Shown: positions 10,936 to 21,788 of the stretch, piece after piece | Layout: each line of letters opens with the position of its first letter | Numbering within the stretch: the first letter of the stretch is position 1 | Assembly: GCF_008831285.2 (NCBI RefSeq) | Contig: NC_045142.1 | Span: 749,001-813,000 of the forward strand | DNA: 64,000 nucleotides | Direction of reading: 5' to 3' | Source of the DNA: Nymphaea colorata | Lineage: Eukaryota; Streptophyta; Magnoliopsida; Nymphaeales; Nymphaeaceae | Notes under the pieces: generated by a model | The model's database searches: none | Told to the model about the DNA's origin: nothing | The model's input: the letters and a program-made list of their open reading frames with translations, nothing else | Made by a program: the position numbers and the translations under genes

Positions 10936-12950
10936 CTCTTCATAGAAAAGCACATAACTAGTTAGATATATCATCAATCAATAGGAGCGCATATATATAT
11001 ATATATGATTACCTTGTATTGTGAAAATGATGAGAAGAATATAGCAATACATTGTAACCAACAAAATTCCTATATCAACCAGACTGGAGTGGATGTATCC
11101 GCGAGGACTTAGATCTAAAAAGGACGAGAATGTCATATAGTCGATCTGCATCACCTCTACCAGTATTTATATAAAATCTTAGAAAATAAAGGGGTATAGA
11201 TTAGGTCATGGAGCCCTTTCCATCTCTATCTATTGTCTTTTTTTTTTGCATCTGACTTGATCTATGGGCCTTTGAGATGAGCAGGAGATTAATAACAACC
11301 CACCCCACAGAAAGAAAGCCCAAAGGTTTCTCTCAGTTGTCTCTCGGTTCAGGGCTGCTTCATGAAGGATCTAAGTGAGGTCCAGTGCACCTTTCATTAA
11401 GATCTCCACTGTTTAGAGTCCGAAGGAATAACACTATGGGATTCGAACCAACAACCTCATGAGGCAACATGATCCATGGGGCTTCACCTTTCCCCTGCTA
11501 CTTCGAAGCTTGTGCCTTGGATGGATCCCCCGGCCAAACTCACCCTTCCCCTCTTCTCCTTCCCTTCTGTCGTCTTTCTCCCCCAGCCTTCCCTATAACA
11601 TTGCTTCCCTCTCTCCGTCTCCCTTTGCATTCCTGAAGAGCAGAGATGGCTGAGATGTAATGCTTTGTCACTCTTATTTTTCGGTTGCCATCCTTCTTTC
11701 TCTGTGATCCCGTTACACATTGGCAGTTCTCGAGAGAGAAAGAGGATGTAGATTTTAGACAGAGAAAGAGGGATGGTAACGGAAAACTAGGAGTGAGAGA
11801 GAACTATATCTCCCCACCTTTGCACATTAGAAAGGGAACGCAGAGAGTGACAGAGTTGTTACGGAAGAGAGGGTAAGTTTAGGAAGACCAAGGGTGAAGG
11901 AGTACAGAGCGGGAGGAGAAGATGGAAAGGATGAGTCGTGCAGGAGGATCTAGAGAAATCATGTTAGATGCACTGAGTGGAAAAACAGCATAAGGAGATG
12001 GAAGGGGCTCGGTGGCCTAATCTACTCCCTTTTGTTTTCTAAGATTTTATGTAAATACTGGAAGAGGTGGTGCATATCACTTTTCTGATCGATGATATAT
12101 AAGAGTTTCATCTTTTTTAGTTCTAAACTCCCATCTTTGCATCCACTCGCCTTGAATAGGAAGTTATCGTCATGAAAGGAATTCAACTCAGCGGTCAAAT
12201 TCCAATCCAAACTCAGACTGGGAAGCTATTCTTGAATATAACGCTTATGTGAAACTGGATTAATAAATCTTTATTGGTTCCCCGTCAGATATCAAACTTG
12301 TTAACAAAACTGATAAGGATGATAAGTGATGAATCCGTTGGAGAGAAAATCAGCAATCAAGATATGAATAAAGATGTCAAGAAGGTAATAGAAGATTGTG
12401 ATCAAATAAAAAAGGCAGAAAAATCAGAAGAAAAGGAAAGGCGGAAATTTGGGGATCAGATGAAGATTTCATCTAATTTGAGTGATCAGATGAAGATTTC
12501 ATCTAATTTGAGTGCCTTCTGATCGTGGACGTAAGCTCAAACAGAGCTGAACCACGTTAATTTCTGTTCTCTTCTTTCGTTTTTCTTTAAAACTTATGTT
12601 GAGATATGGTTGTAAAACTGCTCGCGTAGAAAATTTTGAAATCAGTTACCATGTGGATCCAGAATTTTTTGCAGGATTCGATTAAAGGGACTGGATCAGT
12701 AATCCGATATACTCAATCTATTTACTTCGCTTTTGTTCTTAAGAAACTTTTCATGGAATAGGTCTCTTGCTGCTTGTGTTTGTGTAGTCCGACTAATAAG
12801 AGCCCCATATGATCTATGTTTGGGTGATGATGGAGATCCAGAGAAGAACGTGAAGTCAGATCTAGCTCAAGTTCACTTGGGTATGATGCAAGTGAAACCC
12901 TTTGACACCCCAATATATATGATCTTGATCGCGAGTGGTCCGTATCGAAC
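10936..12950. other. Intergenic, repeat-derived
   Basis: No gene is recognised. Around 11430-11460 the minus strand carries a lone B-box-like GGTTCGAATCCC without a matching A box. At 12456-12515 a 30-bp unit (GATCAGATGAAGATTTCATC...) is repeated twice in tandem inside a lysine-rich open frame with no recognised homology. Confidence 0.4.
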
Positions 12951-13141
12951 CAGTTCAAAACCAATCCAATAGGTTGCGCACCGTAGGCTGATTCTCTGTA
13001 TATTTCTGGTTGATCTCTAATTTCATTCTTGTACCAACATTAGCTTAATATGGTTTCACAATTGAATCCATCTTAAGCTAATGTTGGTGTAATTCTGAAA
13101 TTGGAGATACAACCATAAATAGAGCCTACACAAACCAGTTT
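12951..13141. mobile_element. MITE family A, copy 1 (degraded)
   Basis: The left end CAGTTCAAAACCAATCCAAT is followed by AATAGGTTGCGCACCGTAGG and GGTTGATCTC. The right half is an inverted, diverged version. The inner part folds around ACCAACATTAGCTTA...TAAGCTAATGTTGGT. Two further copies lie at 15012-15240 and 19631-19867. Confidence 0.7.
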
Positions 13142-13373
13142 ATGGAGGGCGCTGCAGAGAATACGCTAGGTGACAGGGGCGCAGCTAGGTGGGGGCTCTC
13201 CACGAAGTCTATTCTATAAACCTTAAATTAGTGGTTGAACTTAGGTGGATCTGGGTCCAGCTATATAGAACAACCCCACGAAACCGAATCCACTACTCTA
13301 TGATCAATTGAAAATTTGTCAACTATATTAGTACCCATGGAAAAAAAAAAAAATCTTACTCTGCCTCAGCTTC

Positions 13374-13471
13374 AGCTAGGTGGGTTGGGTTGTTGGTGGC
13401 TCGAACCCTGTTGATGCCCCCCAGCTAGGTGGGTTGGGTCGTTGGTGGCTCGAACCCTGTTGATGCCCCCC
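13374..13471. repeat. Tandem duplication, 49 bp x 2
   Basis: The unit starting AGCTAGGTGGGTTGGGT and including GGTGGCTCGAACCC is repeated with a period of 49 bp and almost no differences, so it is a recent local duplication. A run of 13 A residues lies just upstream at 13341-13353. Confidence 0.85.
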
Positions 13472-14329
13472 CCAGATAGAACTTAGTAGAACAAGCTTTA
13501 ATTTGTTGACTTAGTCAAAAGATGTATTTGGCAAGTTATTTACTAGGAAACACATTTTGCTTGCTCATACTTTGATAAGTTTTTAAAGCTTAGACCTCGT
13601 GCTAACTAACAGCACAATCTTAAAACTACAAGCTCATGGTAATTAAGAACACGAATTTAAAACTACAAGGTCAAGGAATAGGCCATACCAGGAACTGCGC
13701 ATTGGATTCTGTGGAATGTTAGTAATTTATGACCAACTGATCGTCTTTGATGTCACCTTTAAAATCTGGCGAGCTGAAAACATGTTTGCTTGATTAAAGA
13801 ATCCATGATGGGTATTATATCGTTAGGACTTGGTAGGAAGGAAAAAGAAACAAGTGGCTTGAGGTGGTAGTAACATTAGAAGATACCCCATGTTTAATGT
13901 ATTTCTTTGTTTTGACTTTACTTGGTGAGGAGAAGGTTAACAATTCATAGTTTGAAAAAGACCAAAGGTTCCTTCATTCTTTTTGTCTCTAGGGTTGTAG
14001 ACTGCATCAACACCTGGGTGGAGTTTGGTATATCTGTCGACTTTGGTGACACACTTTCACCATTTACAGTTTAAAAGAATAGTACTCACGAAAATCAAAC
14101 AGGCGACATGCTTTCTACATGCTTCCTTGCCCAACCAACTATGTTATGGCCCTTGAGACCCCTGTTTTTGGGTTCACTTACAGCGGCAGAACTATTTTAA
14201 CTTATTTTTAAAATTTAAGGTGAGTCCAACTATTAAGCCTTACAAAGACAACATTGCTTATGCAATGAAACGACAAAGTTCAGATTTGATACAAGGCCTT
14301 CAACTTGACCCCGGCCACTTTAGCGGCTA
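13472..14329. other. Intergenic
   Basis: No gene or clear repeat border was recognised. Confidence 0.4.
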
Positions 14330-14721
14330 TTGAGACATAAGGCTGCATTGCAGTAGAGTACTACACAACTCAAGTAGTGAACCGGATTTGAACGTGATCC
14401 AATTGATCCTTCCCTACCTCAGGCTAGCGAGTTTGGATATGGATCTTCGTTGGTTTGGACTAAGAGAACGACATTTGGTACAGGTTTTGATGTTTATAAT
14501 GCCTATGCATTTGTTACATATGACGTTCGTTGGACTTGGAAGTACGAAAAATTTGTAGGCAAATAGTGCAAATGATGACACGTAACTTTAAATAATTAAA
14601 GTAATAAAAAATTTTGATATTTAAATGTTTACCAACATTATATCTCAAACATTATTAAAATTATAGCAACATTAAACAATGACATATGTAAGTTGTTCTC
14701 CAAACTCTGTCTCACATGGAA

Positions 14722-14724
<3 letters not shown>

Positions 14725-14773
<49 letters not shown>
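14725..14773. repeat. (TA)n microsatellite
   Basis: About 24 uninterrupted TA units. Confidence 0.95.
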
Positions 14774-14777
<4 letters not shown>

Positions 14778-14779
14778 GC

Positions 14780-14880
14780 AAGTCAGAGTTAGGTCGTTCA
14801 CGCCAGTATTGAACCCATAATTTTTCGGGGGGATTGAACCGGCAGGCGCTGGCAACAAAAACCGAAACTATGGTCGATGC
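14780..14880 (-). repeat. Repeat family B, copy 1
   Basis: A segment of about 100 bp shared with 19430-19515 (same strand) and 20958-21053 (opposite strand). It reads GCATCGACCATAGTTTCG...CCGGTTCAA...GGGTTCAATA on the minus strand. The GGTTCAA core looks B-box-like, but no convincing A box was found. Confidence 0.65.
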
Positions 14881-15011
14881 CCTCTAATCATATTTAAGGA
14901 CGACAGCTCCAAACCTGGTTGCGTTCGACTTCGACCCGCCTACAAGAAGGGAATGTTTTCAGTGGTTGAGTTTCGGATCACCTAAAGGCGTGAAGAAACA
15001 AAATTTCCACT

Positions 15012-15240
15012 AAATTCGATAGGTTGCGTGCCATAGGCTGATTCTCTTGATATTGATGGTTGATCTACAATTTTGTTATTATACCAACATTAGCTTATTA
15101 TGATTTTGCTTAATACAGTTTAAAACTTGGAACCATCTTACTTAAGGTCATGTTTGTACTTTAATCCTGAAATTAGAGATCCACCTGAAATATACACAGA
15201 ATAAGCCTATGTGGCAGGCGACCTATTGAATTGGTTTTGA
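15012..15240. mobile_element. MITE family A, copy 2
   Basis: The left end ATTCGATAGGTTGCGTGCCA and the right end ACCTATTGAATTGGTTTTGA are inverted copies. Internal subterminal repeats GGTTGATCTAC and GATCCACCTGAAAT also pair. Confidence 0.75.
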
Positions 15241-15659
15241 GTAGTGCTACTTTTCAAATAAACTTTTTATTTGAAAAAAACGTACAAAATAAATTGCTAT
15301 TATTGTTTTAATAAAAAAAAAGGGGATGACGTTTTTAATTGTTTGATTCGAGTTATTATACGTTCTTTGAGCCGATACAGGTTGATACACGACTACAGTG
15401 GTATATAACGGCATGAACAATTTACATCCTTTTTTCTTGATACAACTTTTAACAAAAAATTTGCCCAACCACTTTCAAGGGGATTGGTGGAACAGCCGGG
15501 GAGGGGCTAGTAGGTGGCTAGTTTCAGTTTCGATCTTATGTGGCGTCAACATTTTGTGTTGCAAAAGGAAGGGGGGCACCCATATACAATTAGTACATAA
15601 TTGGATGCCTAATTTAAGGCACCAAAGCAGCTCTAAACCTTGAGGAAACAAGAGAAAAA

Positions 15660-16130
15660 AAGGTGCTTCACTCTGGAAGTGGGACTATCCTCACCTGAAA
15701 AATTTGCCCAACTATTAATTTAGCACATTATTGGTGAATGTTGATTACTATATATGAATTAAAGCACATTGGAGTGCCACTTTAACTGAAATGTTGGCAT
15801 GAAAATGGTGCTAACTGTGACGTGATATTTATCGTAAAGGTTCGTGACATTAAAAGAAACGCTTCATCCTCATTATTGTAATAAAAGATGATAATCTGAG
15901 ATAAATGATTTCCTCCATTCTATACTCTCCACACCGAACCCAGGGAGCTAGCTGATTCAATCAGCTAAGAAATTAATGAAATAGTTATAAGGACATAATT
16001 TTTTTTTTAATTGTTCCAAATTCAAAAAAAATTGATGTCAATGTATTTTATTTATCCAAATCCAAACCGCTCGTATCATACAAATGGCTTTACCTGCTAG
16101 ATATTTTTGACGTTAATATTCATCAAATGA
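15660..16130 (+). repeat. Repeat family C, copy 1
   Basis: It contains GGTGAATGTTGATTACTATA, GTGCCACTTTAACTGAAAT and CCATTCTATACTC. An inverted copy lies at about 17990-18240 and a direct copy at about 23510-23760. Confidence 0.75.
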
Positions 16131-16254
16131 TCGTAGGGTCCGGGAGGGAGTCGCCGTGTCATTGCATATAAAGATGGCTTATTATGTACATATGTACGTA
16201 TGTATATAATTATCAATTGGTTAATAATGCTCGTGTTGACCACAATTTGTTTCC

Positions 16255-17800
16255 TGATTTCTCATTTTGATTACACTCCTCCAATTGAGCTGACATGAGA
16301 TTATCGCAGTAAGTGTCATGCTTTGTGTTATCTTCAAGGATGTTCTAAATTTCTAATGAGGTGCTACTAAATCAAGCAGGAAGGAAAGGTTGGGCAAGAA
16401 AAGGGATTTTTAACCTGGTTCAGATTTCTCAATACTAACTCCACCAATTCTGGCACAATAAATGCTTAACCTTGTGAGTTTTTGCTACTATCATCATTTA
16501 TACATGGCATTTTTCTCTTATAGAAAAAATATATATATCATTTCATAATAGGTAATGTAACTGCTGCTTATCCATCGAGTTGTCAGCCAACTGCTTGCAT
16601 ATTTTTTCTTTCTATTAAAATTATCCTTGATTGCCATGACAATCTTTGGCATTTTATCTCCTAAATATTTACCAACTGTGATGCGATTTGTTTCCTTTTG
16701 TATGGAGATTGATGATTTCTGATTTTGGTTTTGCTCTTCCATTTGAGTTGGCACATGCACATTATATTTTATGTGTATACCATATTCACAAATAAAGTTT
16801 CAGAGTTTTAAAGGGCAAGGTTTTTATGGGATATAATACGGTGAGTTCAAAAAAATGAGAAAGAAAATGGATCAAATATAATAAATTTAAAATTTAAGAA
16901 ACTAAAAATAGAGAAAAATAAAATAAGTATGAAACTAATGACATAAACATTAAAAAAATAAGTGGATTTGCAACAAATAAAAAATTGAAAATGAAGAAAA
17001 AAAACTGTTTTACATTAAAAAAACATGAAAAAATTGGATAATTTTGAAAAAAACGCGTTTTTTGTTTTTAACGCTTTTTAAAAAAAACACATTTTTTAAA
17101 ATATTTAAATGACAATTTACTTCATCACATTTTTCGAGGTTTTTTAAAACTATGACACTGGTGTATACATAGAAAACTTGGATTCCACTAGAATCCAGCA
17201 TTGATATGCACACACACACACAGGTAGTCATCTATATATATATCTCTGTGTATCTGTGAGTTTATATATTGTGTCTTCTTTTTTACATTGTTGTGGCAGA
17301 TAAAGGAAGTTTTCTAGTTATTCTCTTTTTGTTCTCTAGAAATTCATATTAATTTGTTGGCAGCCGTGCTTGATCTAGGAGAAGGCAGGCTGTGATCTGT
17401 TGTCTCTTTCTTTGATGTTTTACTTTTCAAATGACTTCTGAACTAAAGAGAATGTCTCGTTGTTTGTGGAGGACCGATCAAATTCCAAATTAAATGGGTT
17501 TAAAAGATTGAGAAAAGTAAAGCAAAGAACTGAAGGTAATCATAGAAAAGAATAAGAGTTAATGATTTGCCTATGTATTTATTTTTTGTTGGTCATGATT
17601 GGTGAACACACTACAAAAAACCTAGGCATTACAGACGGTCAGAAAATGTTAGTGAAACAAAGGTGAGCGTGGGTAATGGTTTTACCGGTTATTGTTGACG
17701 AAGAGAACGGTGGTTCAAAAATGAACTCCACTTGCATCTTGATTGCCCACATTCCCATATCTATTAGTTCAGACACTAGTGACTTTGTATTATATATATA
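16255..17800 (+). repeat. Degenerate copy 3 of AHP 5' leader/intron 1
   Basis: The block at 16330-16400 (CTAATGAGGTGCTACTAAAT...GCAGGAAGGAAAGG) and the block at 17240-17790 (GATAAAGGAAGTTTTCTAG, GAAGGTAATCATAG, TTGATTGCCCACATTCCCAT) match AHP positions 2352-2412 and 2742-3010. It is closer to copy 2 (9340-10330) than to the gene. AHP exon 1 is missing. A CACTA-like terminus interrupts it at 17609. Confidence 0.65.
17609..17690 (+). mobile_element. CACTA (En/Spm)-type terminus, truncated or solo
   Basis: CACTACAAAAAACC at 17609-17622 is the canonical start of plant CACTA transposons. The sequence after it has no match in the related leader copies. The opposite terminus (..TTTTTTGTAGTG) was not seen nearby, so only one end is claimed and the right border is approximate. 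Confidence 0.5.
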
Positions 17801-17815
17801 TATATATATATATAT
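17792..17815. repeat. (TA)n microsatellite
   Basis: About 12 TA units beside the end of the leader copy. Confidence 0.9.
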
Positions 17816-17820
17816 GGCAT

Positions 17821-18422
17821 AAGGCTGCCCCCATCAGGGTGTTGAACAAGCATAGGTACTTTGATAAAATTAGCATAATACATCCTGTTTGGATTTGGAT
17901 AAACGATGAAATACGTTAAGATCAATTTTATTGAATTTGGTACAAGTAAAAAAAATGTATGTCCTTTGTAACAATTTCATTCATTTCTTAGCTGATTGAA
18001 TCAGCATGCCCTCCGGGTTAAGTGTGGAGTATAGAATTGAGGAAGTAATCTCAGATGATCATCTTTTTCTGCAATAATGAGCATGAACCGCTTCTTTTAA
18101 TGTCGGCAAGAAAGCTTTATGATAAATATCTCTTATTATCACAGTTAGCACCATTTTCGTGCCAGCATTTCAGTTAAAGTGGCACTCAAATGTGCTTTAA
18201 TTCATATATAGTAATCAACATTCACCAATAATTGCCAAGAAAACAGAGTGGAAAGAATGGTTGGTCACCGGTAAATTAATGGTGCCCATCTTCCCAAAAA
18301 CAGCAGCTCCAGCTCCTCCATACCTCCTCTGGGTGGGTAAGAGAGAGAAAGAGATCTAGAGAGAGAAAGAAGAAAAAATGCTAGCTACCAACTTTAGCTT
18401 TCCTTTTGTTTACACTTTTGAG
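17821..18422 (-). repeat. Inverted repeat, left arm (pairs with 23331-23929)
   Basis: This arm of about 600 bp matches the reverse complement of 23331-23929 throughout. The outer end is AGGCTGCCCCCATCAGGGTG and the inner end is TGTTTACACTTTTGAG. It includes repeat family C copy 2. Confidence 0.8.
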
Positions 18423-19429
18423 ACACATGGCTGTATTGGAGTAGAGTACTACGCGATTCAAGTAGTGAAATGGATTTCAACCTGATCCAATTGATCTTTC
18501 ACTGCCTCAGGCTGGCGAGTTTGGATATGGATCTGGGTTGGGTTCGGTTGGATCAAGAGAACGACATCTAATAGATCCTTTTGATATTTATGCCTGAGCC
18601 TTTGTTGCATATTGTGGATTGGGGAACAGATGACGTGGGGTTGGACATGGAAGTACGAAAATTTGTTGGTGAATAGCGCGTATGATGATGGCATGCAACT
18701 TTCAATAATTAATGTAATAAAAAAATATGTTTTGATATTTAAATGTTAACCAACATTATGTATCTATTAAAAGTAAATTAAAATATTAAACAATGACATA
18801 TGTTAATGTTGTTCTCCAAAGACATGCAGCCAAACTCACCCTCACTTGGTTTATTATGGGTTGATTTTGTCATAGGCATAACCAAAACGGCGAAGTTCTT
18901 TTAGCTGCAGCTTATAAGTTGATTTATATAGTCCGGGTCACACTCTTCTGAGCCAGTATCTTGAGTCAACGTTGACTCACGTGTTGACTCAGTTTTGCTC
19001 CTACTATAACTGGTTAGATTGGTAAAATTATGAGACCAAGAGAAGGAACAAAGTCGAAAGGTGGTTCTAGTTACACCTTGAGCATGCACTTAAGCCCACG
19101 CAAATAAAAGAGAGATCAGAGAACCTTTCACAAGAAATGAAGAATCAAGCAAGCATCACCTTCATGGGATGTCTAATATATACATAAATACATGCATTTA
19201 TACATACAGAGGGGGAGCTGGATTATAGGTGGTGGGGGCAATTGCACACACCAGCCCGCAAAATTTACCCTATTTACGTATAGAAACATTTAGTATTTTA
19301 CATATGAGTGCCCCCTTCAGTTTAAAATTTATAAAGCTTGAAGTGCCCCTCAGCCAGAAATTACATATATTTTATTTTATTTATCGTTATTATTATCTTT
19401 TCTTTTCTTTTTTTAAAGACCAGTTAGAG

Positions 19430-19515
19430 GTAGGTGAGCCCTTATTGAACCCTTAGTTTTTCCTTGGGCTTGAACCGGCCGGCGCCGGTGACAAAAATCG
19501 AAACTATGGTCGATG
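19430..19515 (-). repeat. Repeat family B, copy 2
   Basis: Forms an inverted pair with 20958-21053, so the foldback at 20245-20918 lies inside a larger inverted structure. Confidence 0.65.
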
Positions 19516-19630
19516 CTCGGCAGCTCCAAAATTGTTTGCCTTTGACCCGCCTTCACGAAAGGGATGTTATTAGTGGATCAGTATTGGATCAGCTAAATGC
19601 GTGAAGAAACAAAATTTCCACTAAATTTGA

Positions 19631-19867
19631 CAGTTCAAAACAGATTCAATAGGTTGCGTGTCATAAGCTGATTCTCTCTATATTTCTGGTTGATCTATAA
19701 TGTCCATAGTATGCCGACATTAGCTTATTATGAGTTTGCTTAATACAGTTTAACAATAGAAACCATCTTAAAATAATGTTGATGTGATACTAAAATTAGA
19801 GATCAACCGGAAATATACACAGAATCAGCCTCTGTGGCACGCGGCCAATTGAATCGGCTTTGAACTG
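19631..19867. mobile_element. MITE family A, copy 3 (best-preserved ends)
   Basis: It begins CAGTTCAAA and ends TTTGAACTG, a perfect 9-bp terminal inverted repeat, continuing with weaker pairing (ATTCAATAGG versus CCAATTGAAT, then GGTTGATCT versus GATCAACCGG). At 237 bp it is non-autonomous. No target-site duplication was identified with confidence. Confidence 0.75.
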
Positions 19868-20244
19868 CTACACCCCTAGGTATAAACATGCATGTTGACA
19901 CATGCAACACAGAGAGTTCTCATTCTTTATTTGGGTCAGCCGCACTCAAATGTGGCCTTTTAAACTCCGAGGTATCAAGTTCAACTTGTGACTTGTTAGA
20001 TTGGACTCTTGTCGGCAGCTAGCATCTTGTTTATTGCATTTTTTATATTAAAAACAATTTTTTTAGGATTTACATTAATTGAATATATCAGAGGTGGCAA
20101 TATTTCAAAGATAAGGCCAACCCCTCTGACTGTAACTATAGTTGGTGGCCACCAAAAATCTTAGATGCCGCAAAACCAAGCCTCTCTGTCCTTTTCTTCT
20201 TTTTGCTTTCCATTAGCTGAAAACAAAACAGCAAATTTGGCTTT

Positions 20245-20700
20245 ATGATAAATTAATGGCACCATCGCTAGCAAGTTGGCAAGCAGAATTGGGTAATGTC
20301 TCAACTCTGAACTCAAGTCAACTATAATTGTTTCTCCGCGTAAGGTTTACAACTTGAATGATGGGATAGGAGACTGCACACGTTGGTGCTTGCATGAAGC
20401 CAAAAACAAGAGAGAGAGAGCATCTTTTAAGCATCTTTTGCCCTCGTTGGTGCTAAATGCACTAGATATCATACTTTGCCTGGTTATCATACTTTGGGAA
20501 GAACCACTTAAAACTCTCTTATCTCTTTACCTCTCTTTTGGCACTTTAGGATTCAGACATCACTAGCAAAATAAAAGCTAGACTATAATCGGAAACCTTG
20601 TTTGGAGGTGTCAACTGCCCGGCTCCACGCATTTAGCTCAGATTTGATAATGTGTATAATCAAGTTTGATTCAATTCCATTGTTTGTGGCTCCACTCTTA

Positions 20701-20731
<31 letters not shown>

Positions 20732-20918
20732 TTTGGCTTCATGCAAGCACCATCGTGTGCAGTCTTCTTTCCCATCTTTCAAGTTGTATCTCCTAGTGTA
20801 AGATCGTATGGCCAAACCTTATGCGGACAAACAACTACAGTTGACTTGAGTTCCGAGTTGAGACATTACCCAATTCTGCTTGCCAACTTGGTAGCGATGG
20901 TGCCATTAAATTTATCAT
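20245..20918. mobile_element. Foldback element with long inverted repeats
   Basis: The left arm is about 20245-20420 and the right arm about 20707-20918. The outer ends are ATGATAAATTAATGGCACCA and TGGTGCCATTAAATTTATCAT. The inner ends are GAGA and CTCT tracts beside GCCAAAAACAAGAG and CTTGTTTTTGGC. The central 290 bp has no coding signal. Confidence 0.8.
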
Positions 20919-20957
20919 CTAAAGGACCAATGATGTCGTCCTTTAGATGGTTACAGG

Positions 20958-21053
20958 GCATCGACCATGGTTTCAAATTTTGTCACCGGTGCCGGCCGGT
21001 TCAAGCCTAAGGAAAAACTAAGGGTTCAATAAGGGCTCACCTACCTCTAACTG
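20958..21053 (+). repeat. Repeat family B, copy 3
   Basis: Inverted relative to the copies at 14780 and 19430. Confidence 0.65.
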
Positions 21054-21159
21054 GTGAGGTTTTGTCTAATGTCAAGGTACTCACCAAAAATAACATCCCA
21101 CCAGCCAAGTGAGAGCCAAATTGTTTCTTTCCCCTCGTCTCGTTTTTAGAGTACATGAT

Positions 21160-21788
21160 GACTGGTGTAAGACTATATATTAGTTATTACATTTGTCCAA
21201 TCTCACTAGTATAAGAGAGTTGAAGTAACTGTCACTCAAAGCAGTGGTAAACCATCTACCAGCCAGCCCAAACTTTCGTCTATTACTTATTCAACACATA
21301 CACGCACGTAGATTACGTTACATGAGTGTGGAAGTCACGTCATCAAGTGCCCTACTTCGCAATGCGAAATATCAGTTAAGTCATTCCTTTCCACACTCAT
21401 GTAACGGAATCTACATGTGTGTATTAATGCATCATTATCATTCTATGCATTAACAAAGAGAGTTTTTAAAAAAAAACCATAACCATATTTAGCTCATAAT
21501 AGCTCTCTTATGTGTTCAAAAATTGTAGCTTTTTGGTTGTCATAGTTTTAGGCATGAGCAATGAAGTGCAATTTTATTAATAAGTAATGGACGTGTCTCA
21601 AAAAACCATATTTAGCTCATAATACCGGTCTCATCTAGGTGCGTGTATGTGTTCAATAAGTAATAGACGAAAGTTTGGGCGATGGTTGGTAGATGGTCGG
21701 CCACTGGTTTGAGAGACACTTACTTCAACTCTCTTATGCTAGTGAAAATGGATTAATGTAATAGCTAATACATAGTCCTCCACCCGTC
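21160..21788. mobile_element. Foldback element with nested hairpin
   Basis: The outer arms (about 21160-21310 and 21640-21788) pair through GACTGGTGTAAGACTA, ATTAGTTATTACAT, AGAGAGTTGAAGTAA and AAACTTTCGTCTATTACTTA. Inside the left half a second hairpin pairs GTTACATGAGTGTGGAA (about 21318) with TTCCACACTCATGTAAC (about 21390). No open frame of note. Confidence 0.75.

Larger units (their letters stand above)
14330..15245 (+). repeat. Segmental direct repeat, copy 1
   Basis: 14330-14700 (GTAGAGTACTAC, CAAGTAGTGAA, GATCCAATTGATC, AGTTTGGATATGGATCT) and 14780-15245 match 18422-18840 and 19430-19880 in the same order and orientation. The second copy carries about 0.5 kb of extra sequence between the two parts. 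The block includes repeat family B (14780-14880) and MITE A copy 2. Confidence 0.75.
18422..19880 (+). repeat. Segmental direct repeat, copy 2
   Basis: Collinear with 14330-15245, with additional sequence at about 18840-19430. It includes repeat family B copy 2 and MITE A copy 3. Confidence 0.7.

Noticed and set aside
11430-11460. tRNA gene or SINE on the minus strand from a GGTTCGAATCCC box
   Set aside because: There is no matching A box at the right distance and no cloverleaf.
12274-12522. Lysine-rich 82-codon gene
   Set aside because: No ATG with good context, no homology recognised, and it ends in a recent 30-bp tandem duplication.
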